Shown here one piece after another: positions 18,126-26,697 of a DNA stretch of 64,000 nucleotides. The position numbers and the translations under genes are program-made. The stretch is taken from assembly GCA_024434165.1 (NCBI GenBank), contig QMIW01000006.1:1-64000 (forward strand), in the 5' to 3' direction. The notes beneath the pieces are model-generated. The model searched no databases, was not told the DNA's origin, and saw only the letters and a list, made by a program, of their open reading frames with translations. Position 1 is the stretch's first letter. Each line of letters starts with the position of its first letter. Source of the stretch: Chloroflexota bacterium (GTDB lineage Bacteria; Chloroflexota; Anaerolineae; Anaerolineales; Villigracilaceae).

Positions 18126-19592
18126 TTATTTTCTCAGTATGACGGCGGTTTCGTCTTCGTACAGGGTCTGCCAGCCCTTTTCCTGCGCGAGTGCGCCTGC
18201 CAGATCGGAACCGCTTTCGATAACCGCCCATTCGATGCGGTAGGCGTTCATTAACTCCTCCCAGCCTTCGCTCATGGTGAGGATGGTTTCGTAGTCCATC
18301 GTCACTTCGCCGGTCACGTCGGCGACACTATCCACGAACGTCTTTTGCGGGTAAAGGGAAAACGCCAGATAACCGCCCCAATTGAGGTCGTTGAACATGC
18401 GCCCTTCCTGCGGGTTGGATGCAAGCCACGCCGCCGCCTTGACGGGGAAGGTGTCCGGGTCGAATTTGTAGAGTGCGGAAGCCGGCGGCGATGTAAGAAC
18501 AAGAACCGTCAATGCAATTGAAACGGCAGCGGGATACAAGGAGCCGGCGATTTTATTTTCGATCCCTGCAAGCGTATTTTCCAGCCTGTGGATGATTTTC
18601 AGGTTTCTCGTTTCGGAGAGCGTTTCCGCCAAAACAAAAGGTGCAGCGATGCCGTAAAGATGGATGTTGCGAAACGCCATCAGACTCATGGCGGTGAAGC
18701 CCGCGAGCAGCAAGCCCTGCCCGGCGGAAAGTTTCTCCCGTTTGAACGCCAGCAGGAAAATGGAAAAGGCGATGAAAGCCAGCAGGATTCGCATCTCCGG
18801 CAGTTGAAAGTTTGGCGCGTTCGCTTCCAGCATACGGGACATCAGGTACTGGTTGTTGACGAATCCCAGGATGCTGGTCCATGAACCTGCCCCGCCGGGA
18901 TTGAGCAGGCTTGCAAGGACGGATAAGATCAACGCCAGCCACAAGCGTTTGCCGAGGGCGGTATCCGCATTTTTCGGGTCGAAGAGATATTCCACCGCCC
19001 AGCCCGCCGCAAACGCGAGCAGCGCCAGCACGCCCGCGATGAAAACCCCATGCAGGTTGCTCCACAGAATCATCAAAGCCGGGAACTGCCAAATGGATGT
19101 TTTCTCGCCGCGCCGCAATTCGTCCGCCCAGATGAGCCAGACCGCCAGCAGAAACATGGAGAACAAATGCGGGCGGATCGCCCAGTTGAGCGAAGTGATT
19201 GCGGCGCCCCAGCCGACGAGAAAAAGAATGGGCAGCCGCAGGGAAAATCGTTTTACAAGATAGCCATAGGAAACATGGAATGTGCTTGCAAGCAGGATTG
19301 CGGAAAGCAAAACCAGCCCCTTCAAGCCGGCGGCGGCGTGGACAAGATGGTAAACGACCTGCGCCAGCCATTCATGCGAAACGTACTGCCTGCCCTCGTA
19401 GGGGTAGATCAGCGGCTCGGTGTTTGGCACGGCTTTATTTTCAAGGATGATCCTTCCAAAAAGAAGGTGCCTCGGAAGGTCGCCGTCGAGGTTGATCATG
19501 CGGTTTCCGAGCAGGAGGATGGCAAGGAATAGCGCGATAAAGAAAATGTCTTGCAGGCGCGGAAGGAATTTGATGATTCGCGTTGAATTCAT
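18126..19592 (-). CDS. Polytopic membrane protein of unknown function
   Basis: This 488-residue protein has about ten membrane segments and a 110-residue C-terminal soluble domain. Loop motifs include 'NLDGDLPRHLLFGRIILENK', 'NTEPLIYPYEGRQYVSHEWL' and, near the end, 'NDLNWGGYLAFSLYPQKTFV'. The first acidic loop and overall size resemble GT-C proteins, but the usual Asp-Asp/Asp-Glu is less clear, so assignment to glycosyl transfer is tentative. A TAAAAT box ends nine bases before the ATG, implying almost no leader. First gene of the minus-strand set of three. Confidence 0.7.
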   Translation of the reverse strand: MNSTRIIKFLPRLQDIFFIALFLAILLLGNRMINLDGDLPRHLLFGRIILENKAVPNTEPLIYPYEGRQYVSHEWLAQVVYHLVHAAAGLKGLVLLSAILLASTFHVSYGYLVKRFSLRLPILFLVGWGAAITSLNWAIRPHLFSMFLLAVWLIWADELRRGEKTSIWQFPALMILWSNLHGVFIAGVLALLAFAAGWAVEYLFDPKNADTALGKRLWLALILSVLASLLNPGGAGSWTSILGFVNNQYLMSRMLEANAPNFQLPEMRILLAFIAFSIFLLAFKREKLSAGQGLLLAGFTAMSLMAFRNIHLYGIAAPFVLAETLSETRNLKIIHRLENTLAGIENKIAGSLYPAAVSIALTVLVLTSPPASALYKFDPDTFPVKAAAWLASNPQEGRMFNDLNWGGYLAFSLYPQKTFVDSVADVTGEVTMDYETILTMSEGWEELMNAYRIEWAVIESGSDLAGALAQEKGWQTLYEDETAVILRK

Positions 19593-19601
19593 ACGGCTCG
19601 G

Positions 19602-19642
19602 ATTTTAACAGAAAACAGCCCCGGGCTTTTGCCGGGGGCTGT
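19602..19642 (-). terminator. rpoD terminator
   Basis: A 12-bp G+C-rich stem with one mismatch (19615-19626 and 19631-19642) begins five bases after the rpoD stop. On the minus strand it is followed by 'ttttctgttaaaat'. The TAAAAT in this tail also serves as a possible -10 box for the next gene, so terminator and promoter overlap. Confidence 0.8.
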
Positions 19643-19647
19643 CTGGT

Positions 19648-20862
<1,215 letters not shown>

Positions 20863-20980
20863 TCACACATCCAGTTTTATGGTAATGAGTTGTCTTACAA
20901 TTCACAAAGTTAGAATACACTTTTTTGTGCCGAAAAGCAATAGGTTTCGGGTTTTCAGATGCTTTGCAATGTTTTTGTAT

Positions 20981-21014
20981 TACGGCTGTCTGGAGGATGA
21001 TCCAGACAGCCGTA
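20981..21014. terminator. Perfect 14-bp inverted repeat after the Gld-like operon
   Basis: Arms 20981-20994 and 21001-21014 are perfectly complementary with a 6-nt loop, starting five bases past the DUF4340 stop. On the minus strand the sequence after the hairpin is A-rich rather than T-rich, so this is not a textbook intrinsic terminator. It may end or stabilise the operon mRNA. The remaining 118 bases to rpoD are AT-rich and likely hold its promoter, but no clean -35/-10 pair stands out. Confidence 0.6.
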
Positions 21015-21018
21015 TGGG

Positions 21019-21732
21019 TTAAGGAGTGGGCGTGGCTTCCGGGGTGGCGGTCGCTTCCGCAGTTGGTATCAGCGTGGGCGTGGATGTGGATGTGGGTTCC
21101 TCGGTCGCTTCGGGTGTGGCAGTTGCCAGGTAGGGCGGGGAACTCACCAGGTTGGTGAGCGCCTCGATTCCGTCCAGCGAGACGATATACATTTTGTCGT
21201 CCATCCGCACGTAGTAGCCGCTGTTGGTTGGCGTCACGCTTCCGACTTCAAGCACGCCGCTCGTCCCATCTTCGAATTCAACCGTGATGACGAACGCGGG
21301 CTGATCGAGACCGAAGACTTCCGGTTCGCCCTCGATCTCGCTTGTGATGAGCAAAGCCCCAACCTGGGACGCCGCCGCCTCCGCCAACCCCTGGTCTGCT
21401 TCTGATTCATCGGGCTGGGTCAACACCCAGGCGTTTTCCTCATCCCGCTCCAGCCGGACGGTTTCACCTTCCGCCGGCTTGACCTCGATGCTCGTGACCA
21501 GGCTGGTGGAATCAAAGAGGAACGCCGGTTCGCTGGTGGACGCGGCTTCCGCTTCCTCGTCCGTTTGAATGGGATTGTAGTTCAGGTAAATTGCCGCGCC
21601 GAGGACCGCCGCGAAGACGATCAGCGTGATCCACGTTCCGAGGCGGAAAACGGGCTTGGCTGGCTGCGCGGGAGCCGCCTCCCTGGTTCGTTTGGTGCGG
21701 GTTTTTGTTGGTTTCGTCGCTTTACGAGCCAT
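21019..21732 (-). CDS. DUF4340 membrane-anchored protein
   Basis: This 237-residue protein has a basic N-terminus rich in Lys/Arg/Thr, one membrane helix (about 32-52), and an extracytoplasmic domain with 'FDSTSLVTSIEVKPAEGE' and 'GLDQPAFVITVEFEDG', typical of DUF4340. Its tail of about 35 residues is almost only Thr, Pro, Ser, Ala and Glu and is probably disordered. DUF4340 proteins regularly follow GldG-like genes and are thought to work with that ABC system. It sits six bases after the GldG-like gene, in the same operon. Confidence 0.85.
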   Translation of the reverse strand: MARKATKPTKTRTKRTREAAPAQPAKPVFRLGTWITLIVFAAVLGAAIYLNYNPIQTDEEAEAASTSEPAFLFDSTSLVTSIEVKPAEGETVRLERDEENAWVLTQPDESEADQGLAEAAASQVGALLITSEIEGEPEVFGLDQPAFVITVEFEDGTSGVLEVGSVTPTNSGYYVRMDDKMYIVSLDGIEALTNLVSSPPYLATATPEATEEPTSTSTPTLIPTAEATATPEATPTP

Positions 21733-21738
21733 ACTTCA

Positions 21739-23352
21739 TTAACCTTTCCTGCGGCGCGCGATCCAGGCGGAGATGCCGAAGAACACTACCATGCCCGGCA
21801 GGACGATCACCGTCAGGAGCACAAGGATCAGGAAATTCAAATTGTTCGGCGCGATGAAGATGCGCTGGGTCTGCGGACGGGTGGTGATGTTCAACAGGTT
21901 TTCCTGTTCCGCCGCCCAATCCACGGAGTTGATGAACATATTGCCGTTGCCGTACACATCGAAGTTGATGTCAATGGCAAAGAGCGAGTTGCCGTACACG
22001 ACCACGCGCCCGCCGGTCTCGGTGTTTTCACCCGCCACCGCAAGATACAACGGGCCCTGCGTGTCGGCTGCGGGGTCGTTGGAAAGTTGTTCGCTGTTCA
22101 GGTCCGTTTCGCCCCAGGCGCTTTCGATGGTGCTGATGAGCCAGGTTTGAACGATGCCTTCCTTTTCGGAGGAAATGCTGAGACTGCGCGCCTGCGGCAT
22201 CACCACGATCAGGCTGCTCGTCAGGTTTTGGGTGATGGCGTGGTTCGGGTTGTAGAGCGAAGAGACCGCCTGGAAGGGATTCTGCGAACTGGCGGGGTCA
22301 ATGACCACGTCTTCATTGAGTTTGATGCCCCACTCGCGGACGAGGTATGCGGCGAGCGGGTCGTTGGCGGTTCCAAATTCCGTGAAGAAGCGCGGGTCTT
22401 CGAGGACGACGAGCGAGCCGCCGTTATCCACATACGTTTTCAGCAGTTCCACTTCCTCTTTGCTGACAGGTTTTTGGGGACCCGCAATCACAATCGCGTA
22501 GGCATCTTCGGGGATGACCGGATCGGTGAGCAGGTTGAGAGGATTGACGGTGTAGTTCTTCGCTTCCAGCGTGCTTTTGGCAATGGAATAACTCAGGTCG
22601 CCGCCGGGTTCCAGGGTCATTTCGCCGTGCCCTTGCAGGAAGTAGATCGCGCGCGCTTCCGGGCTGATGAGCCGCACCATCGTGCGGACGAGTTCCGTCT
22701 CGCTGGCGTAGGAGGCGATCTCCTTTTTATCGCCCATCTGGAGCAGAATCTTCCCGTCGCCGGTGATGCCCGCTTCGCGTGCCGCCACCGGGTCGAGGTC
22801 CGGGTTGACAAAGTCGTAATCGAATTTGCCGTTGCTGTTGTCCTTGAATTTCTTGAGCAAATCCTCGGCGGAACTGAAATCGAGGTTGTCGGTGTAGAAC
22901 GCGGTGGCGGTTACGTCATCCGGCAGGGTGGCGAGGATCTGCAGGGTCTCCTGGGAGAGCGTGTTCGATTGATCTGCCGTGAGATCCCACGGAGCGCCGA
23001 ACAGACTCTGGTTTTTGTAGACGATGTAATTGACTGCGACCAGGATGCCGACAAAAGCCAGGGTGAGGATCAGCGAATTGGAGCCGTAACGTGCCTGGCG
23101 TCCGGTAACGAGGCGGCGAATGCTGTCCGGCGACAGGAAGGCATACATGCCCAGTCCGATGAAGAGCAGTCCGACGCTGACCTGCAGGGCGATGTTAAGA
23201 GCGTTCTGTTGGGCTTCTTCCAGGTTGAACATGCCAATCCCGGTCAGGGCATTGGCGGAAGCGACCAGTCCTGTGGAAATACAGGCAAGCAGGGCGACGA
23301 TCAGCCCGATGAATGCGTACTTTGCGTATGGATTTTTCTTTTTGCCAGCCAT
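21739..23352 (-). CDS. GldG-like auxiliary component of ABC transporter
   Basis: This 537-residue protein has three N-terminal hydrophobic helices, a long extracytoplasmic domain ('LSQETLQILATLPDDVTATA', 'IYFLQGHGEMTLEPGG', 'PVSKEEVELLKTYVDNGGSL') matching the ABC_transp_aux/GldG family, and a final helix near 505-530. The family is named from gliding motility in Bacteroidota, but homologues are widespread without gliding. Start: the ATG overlaps the stop of the permease gene as TAATG. Longer in-frame starts inside the permease are rejected. Confidence 0.88.
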   Translation of the reverse strand: MAGKKKNPYAKYAFIGLIVALLACISTGLVASANALTGIGMFNLEEAQQNALNIALQVSVGLLFIGLGMYAFLSPDSIRRLVTGRQARYGSNSLILTLAFVGILVAVNYIVYKNQSLFGAPWDLTADQSNTLSQETLQILATLPDDVTATAFYTDNLDFSSAEDLLKKFKDNSNGKFDYDFVNPDLDPVAAREAGITGDGKILLQMGDKKEIASYASETELVRTMVRLISPEARAIYFLQGHGEMTLEPGGDLSYSIAKSTLEAKNYTVNPLNLLTDPVIPEDAYAIVIAGPQKPVSKEEVELLKTYVDNGGSLVVLEDPRFFTEFGTANDPLAAYLVREWGIKLNEDVVIDPASSQNPFQAVSSLYNPNHAITQNLTSSLIVVMPQARSLSISSEKEGIVQTWLISTIESAWGETDLNSEQLSNDPAADTQGPLYLAVAGENTETGGRVVVYGNSLFAIDINFDVYGNGNMFINSVDWAAEQENLLNITTRPQTQRIFIAPNNLNFLILVLLTVIVLPGMVVFFGISAWIARRRKG

Positions 23353-24098
23353 TAGCGCCATCTCCGAATTTCGATTGCGGTGGTGCCGATGAACAAGCCC
23401 AACGCCGTGAGGCTCAGGTAGTAGGTGATGCCCGCCAGGGTCATCGAGCCGCTGTTCATGTTCTGTGCGAAGTGAAAGGAAAGGCTGAGATAATTGAGGA
23501 ATTCGCCGCCTCCCTGCAGGAACTGGACGGGCAGGCTGATCATGAACCACAGGAAGAAGAACAGCCCAAGCGTGACGAAATACGCGGCGAACTGGTTGGT
23601 GAACAGCGCCGAAATTCCCACGCCCAGCGCCAGCATCGCCGCGCAGACGAGGACCAGACCAATATAGGAAGAGATCATCAACTTCCAGTCAATGCCCGGC
23701 GTGACGAGGTTCTCCAGAATGATCGGAAAGACAAGCGTGACCAGCGCGATGGAGAGGACGAACATCATCGCGCCCAGCCATTTTCCAGCCACCAGTTCAA
23801 AGTCGCGCACGGGGGCGGTGAGCATCAGTTCGAGCGTGCCCATGCGGGCTTCGTCCGAGAGCAGGCGCATGGTGAGCGCCGGGCTGAGGAACACCATCAG
23901 GAAGACGAACAGCCAGTTGGTGGGGGTGCCGTCCGGCGCGCCGCCGCCGCCCATAAAGGCGCTTTGGGCGCTGTTCAACAGAATCAGGGAGAAGTAAATG
24001 CCCAGCGGCAGGAGGATGGCGAACGCCACCACATACGCCAGCGGGCTGTTGAAGTAGTTATCGTATTCGCGTTTTGCGATTGTCCAGATGTTTCTCAT
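23352..24098 (-). CDS. ABC-2 type permease, GldF-like
   Basis: This 248-residue protein has six membrane helices and the start 'IAKREYDNYFNSPLAYVV', characteristic of ABC-2 permeases such as GldF/NosY. Other family features are 'RMGTLELMLTAPVRDFELV' (the coupling region before helix 2) and a short Gly-rich loop after helix 1. It pairs with the ATPase 11 bases upstream and the GldG-like protein overlapping its stop. The transported substrate is unknown. Confidence 0.92.
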   Translation of the reverse strand: MRNIWTIAKREYDNYFNSPLAYVVAFAILLPLGIYFSLILLNSAQSAFMGGGGAPDGTPTNWLFVFLMVFLSPALTMRLLSDEARMGTLELMLTAPVRDFELVAGKWLGAMMFVLSIALVTLVFPIILENLVTPGIDWKLMISSYIGLVLVCAAMLALGVGISALFTNQFAAYFVTLGLFFFLWFMISLPVQFLQGGGEFLNYLSLSFHFAQNMNSGSMTLAGITYYLSLTALGLFIGTTAIEIRRWR

Positions 24099-24109
24099 GG
24101 TCTTCCCTC

Positions 24110-25033
24110 TTATTTCTTCCTTGAGTCGTCGGTCAGCTCGAGGAAGATTTCCTCCAGGCTCATGCCGAGCGGGCGCAGTTCCAGCAGGTCGTAGCCGTCC
24201 TTGATGACCTGTTTGGCGACTTCGGGACGCAGGTCCTTGCCGGAAGAGAACTCGAATTCCACCGCGCCGTCTTCGTGGGTTTCCACCCGCTGAACGCCCT
24301 TGACCTTCTTGATGGTGTCGGCGAGTTCATCCGCCTCGCCGCGCACGCGCACGATCACGCGCTCCGCGCCGAGCAGGCGGGCTTGCAGGTTTTCGGTCGT
24401 ATCTTCGGCGACGATCTTGCCTTTGTTGATGATCAGCACGCGGTCGCAGAGGTTTTGCGCTTCGTACAACAGATGCGTGGAAAGCAGGACGGTGCGCTCC
24501 TTGCCGATCTCGCGGATGAGTTCGCGCACTTCCACCACCTGCCCCGGGTCGAGACCGATTGTCGGCTCGTCGAGGATCAGGACTTCCGGTCTGTGCAGAA
24601 GCGCCTGAGCCAGTCCCACCCGCTGGCGCATCCCTTTGGAAAGATTGCCGATGTAACCGTTGGCGCGGTCAATCAATCCCACCATATCCAGCACTTCCTC
24701 GGCGCGGTCGTCCACGTTGGGAATGTGGCGCAGTTCGCCCATGAATTTCAGATAATCGAAGACGATCATGTCGTTGTAGAGCGGAACCGTCTCCGGCAGG
24801 TAGCCGACGCGCCTGCGGACTTCGAGCGATTCCTCGACCACGTCATAACCGGCGACAATCGCCTCGCCGTCGGTGGGGGGCATGTACCCTGTGAGGATGC
24901 GCATGGTGGTGGTTTTCCCGGCGCCGTTCGGTCCGAGGAAGCCCACGATCTCTCCCTGCTGAGCGTCAAAGTTCAAGTTGTGGATGGCGCGCCGGGCGCC
25001 GTAGTCCTTTGTGAGACCACTAACTTTGATCAT
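24110..25033 (-). CDS. ABC transporter ATP-binding protein, GldA/CcmA-like
   Basis: This 307-residue ATPase has Walker A 'GPNGAGKT', the Q-loop region 'VGYLPETVPLY', signature 'LSKGMRQRVGLAQAL' and Walker B 'LILDEPTIGLDP'. A C-terminal domain of about 85 residues ('VIVRVRGEADELADTIKKV') is typical of DUF4162-bearing ABC-2 ATPases. First gene of the operon ATPase-permease-GldG-DUF4340, with a promoter 90-120 bases upstream. It energises the GldF-like permease. Confidence 0.95.
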   Translation of the reverse strand: MIKVSGLTKDYGARRAIHNLNFDAQQGEIVGFLGPNGAGKTTTMRILTGYMPPTDGEAIVAGYDVVEESLEVRRRVGYLPETVPLYNDMIVFDYLKFMGELRHIPNVDDRAEEVLDMVGLIDRANGYIGNLSKGMRQRVGLAQALLHRPEVLILDEPTIGLDPGQVVEVRELIREIGKERTVLLSTHLLYEAQNLCDRVLIINKGKIVAEDTTENLQARLLGAERVIVRVRGEADELADTIKKVKGVQRVETHEDGAVEFEFSSGKDLRPEVAKQVIKDGYDLLELRPLGMSLEEIFLELTDDSRKK

Positions 25034-25119
25034 TGCCTCTCCTTGTAAAAATTGTGAAAATGGCGGTATCGCAAATAAAAGACACAGCCCTAGGGCGGTG
25101 CCTTTTTATACCGCTGAAT

Positions 25120-25149
25120 ACTATACAATATCTGAATAATCGAAGTCAA
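25120..25149 (-). promoter_or_regulatory. Promoter of the Gld-like ABC operon
   Basis: On the minus strand TTGACT (25149-25144) and TATAGT (25125-25120) are separated by 18 bp, close to the housekeeping consensus. The expected leader is about 80 nt and contains the self-complementary 'gccctagggc' (25087-25096). The divergent alaX gene begins 60 bases away. Confidence 0.65.
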
Positions 25150-25196
25150 GCGGGTTGTCAACTTCTAATCCAACGCTAATCTGGAAGCGGCTGCGC

Positions 25197-25202
25197 TATA
25201 AT
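25197..25202 (+). promoter_or_regulatory. -10 box abutting the alaX start
   Basis: A perfect TATAAT ends six bases before the ATG, so the transcript should start at or next to the first codon. No Shine-Dalgarno is visible. The -35 region is weak. This supports a leaderless mRNA and the choice of this ATG over a TTG further upstream. Confidence 0.5.
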
Positions 25203-25208
25203 TGCCGC

Positions 25209-25928
25209 ATGACCGAACTTCTCTATCAAACCGATTCGTATCTCAAAGAGTTTCCCGCTGCCGTCACCCGTGTGGATGCCGAAACTCGCGCCGTCCTCCT
25301 CGATCGTTCTGCGTTTTACCCCGGCGGGGGCGGCCAGCCCTGCGATTTTGGGACGCTGGAAGTGAACGGCGTCGTATATCCGGTGGAAAAAGTTAAGAAG
25401 CAGGGCAGTGACGTGCTGCACTTTCTCGGCGGGAATGAGCCGTTGCCCGCTCCCGGCTCCGCAGCACACGGGACCCTGGACTGGGTGCGGCGATACCAAC
25501 TGATGCGCACTCATAGCGCTTTGCACATTCTGTGCGGGACGGTCTTCCGCGATTACGGGGCAAAGGTCACCGGCGGCGACATGGAGCCGCTCAAAGGACG
25601 CATGGATTTTGAATTCGAGACCATGCGCGGGGAGTTGGTGCGTGAAATCGAAACGGCGGTCAACTTTGAGGTCCAGCAAAGACGCGAAATTCGGGTGCGC
25701 ATCCTGCCGCGCGAAGAGGCGTTCCAAATCCCCGACCTCATCCGCACGAAGATCAACCTGCTGCCCGAGGGCATTCTGCAAGTCCGCACGGTGGAGATCG
25801 TCGGTCTCGACCTGCAAGCCGACGGCGGGACGCACGTGTCGAACACCTCGGAGGTGGGCAAAATCAAGGTGGTGGATTACAAGAGCAAGGGCGCCATCAA
25901 CAAACGGATTTACATCGAGGTGGAATAG
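25209..25928 (+). CDS. Alanyl-tRNA editing protein AlaX-like
   Basis: This 239-residue free-standing editing domain is related to the second half of AlaRS and hydrolyses mischarged Ser- or Gly-tRNA(Ala). Visible motifs are 'DRSAFYPGGGGQPCDFG' near the N-terminus and the zinc-site 'HSALH' (HxxxH) near residue 100. The late motif reads 'ADGGTHVSNTSEVG', where AlaRS and many AlaX proteins have a Cys in place of Asp before GGTH. The loss of that ligand suggests a three-ligand zinc site or altered activity. Length fits the medium AlaX group. Monocistronic by position. Confidence 0.88.
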   Translation: MTELLYQTDSYLKEFPAAVTRVDAETRAVLLDRSAFYPGGGGQPCDFGTLEVNGVVYPVEKVKKQGSDVLHFLGGNEPLPAPGSAAHGTLDWVRRYQLMRTHSALHILCGTVFRDYGAKVTGGDMEPLKGRMDFEFETMRGELVREIETAVNFEVQQRREIRVRILPREEAFQIPDLIRTKINLLPEGILQVRTVEIVGLDLQADGGTHVSNTSEVGKIKVVDYKSKGAINKRIYIEVE

Positions 25929-26012
25929 CCCAAATTGGGGAGGGAGATTTCCCGCCGGTGTTGTATAATGACCGAAACTGCTATCTGATAAAAAAAACAA
26001 AGGAGAATGCAA

Positions 26013-26426
26013 ATGAAATCGAAGAAATTTACGGTTTTGCTGGCTGTGCTTGCCCTGGTTGCTGCACAGCTGGCGTGCGCGCTCGGCGAACCGACGTTGA
26101 GCAACGTCCGCACGGCGAAGGATGCCGACGGCGTCCAGACTACAAGCACGTTCGGCGCGTTCGATACGGTGTATGTGGTCAGCGACCTGAGCAACGGCGT
26201 GGCGGGCAATATCATCACCTCCAAGTGGTTTGCGGAAAACGTGGATGGCGTGGATCCGAATTTCCTGATTGACGAAGCCGACATCAACGTGACCGAAGAA
26301 TCCTTCAACGGTACCATTTACTTCTACTTCGAGCCCCCCACAGACGGCTGGCCCACAGGCACGTACCGCGTCGAAGTGTATTTCAACGGCGCGCTGACGG
26401 GCACGGTCAACTTCTCGGTGCAATAG
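26013..26426 (+). CDS. Small lipoprotein with one beta-sandwich-like domain
   Basis: The 137-residue product starts with 'MKSKKFTVLLAVLALVAAQ' and a lipobox ending at Cys22 or so ('LVAAQLAC'), so it should be lipidated and exported. The rest alternates polar and hydrophobic residues with 'GTIYFYFEPPTDGWPTGTYR' and 'VEVYFNGALTGTVNFSVQ', resembling an Ig-like or carbohydrate-binding beta-sandwich. This ATG is preferred over one two codons earlier because 'aaaggag' is seven bases upstream of it. Function unknown. A strong terminator follows, so it is transcribed alone. Confidence 0.8.
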   Translation: MKSKKFTVLLAVLALVAAQLACALGEPTLSNVRTAKDADGVQTTSTFGAFDTVYVVSDLSNGVAGNIITSKWFAENVDGVDPNFLIDEADINVTEESFNGTIYFYFEPPTDGWPTGTYRVEVYFNGALTGTVNFSVQ

Positions 26427-26446
26427 TTTTTGATTTTGTTCGAGAG

Positions 26447-26480
26447 AGCGGTCATCAGAAATGGTGACCGCTTTTTGTTT
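26447..26480 (+). terminator. Intrinsic terminator after the small lipoprotein
   Basis: A perfect 8-bp stem (26447-26454 with 26465-26472) with a 10-nt loop is followed by 'tttttgtttt'. It begins 20 bases after the stop codon. Confidence 0.85.
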
Positions 26481-26697
26481 TGGGATGGGTCGAAATCAGT
26501 GATTATGCCCGTAGTAGGGCGCGATAGCACCTCGCCCATCAGCAGTGCGGCGTACCCTTTTGGCGGCGGGTGCAGCCGCTTTTTGCCCAAACGACTGAAG
26601 CCGTTCCTGCGTTTTCGTGATCTATTGATTTTGCCTCTCTCCGAACGCGCGGAGTCCATGTCTGTTTTGGTAAAATACCCCCAACCAAGGAGAGAGA
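26481..26697 (+). other. Intergenic leader region before the CBS gene
   Basis: No gene is visible. An interrupted G+C-rich hairpin (GCGGC-gt-ACCC paired with GGGT-gca-GCCGC, about 26547-26579) runs into 'tttttgcc' and could be a second terminator or an attenuator. A TAAAAT at 26671-26676 is a likely -10 box for the CBS gene, leaving a leader of about 15 nt with a strong 'aaggag' ribosome site. Confidence 0.5.

Noticed and set aside
21565-23355. A 596-codon plus-strand frame opposite the GldG-like gene
   Set aside because: No recognisable motif; the minus strand has operon structure, overlapping starts and family motifs.
23353-23550. N-terminal extension of the GldG-like protein
   Set aside because: It would lie within the permease gene in another frame; the TAATG overlap gives a natural start.
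26481-26697. Possible tRNA or small RNA gene in the gap before the CBS gene
   Set aside because: No cloverleaf arms or T-loop sequence; only an interrupted hairpin and a -10 box are visible.
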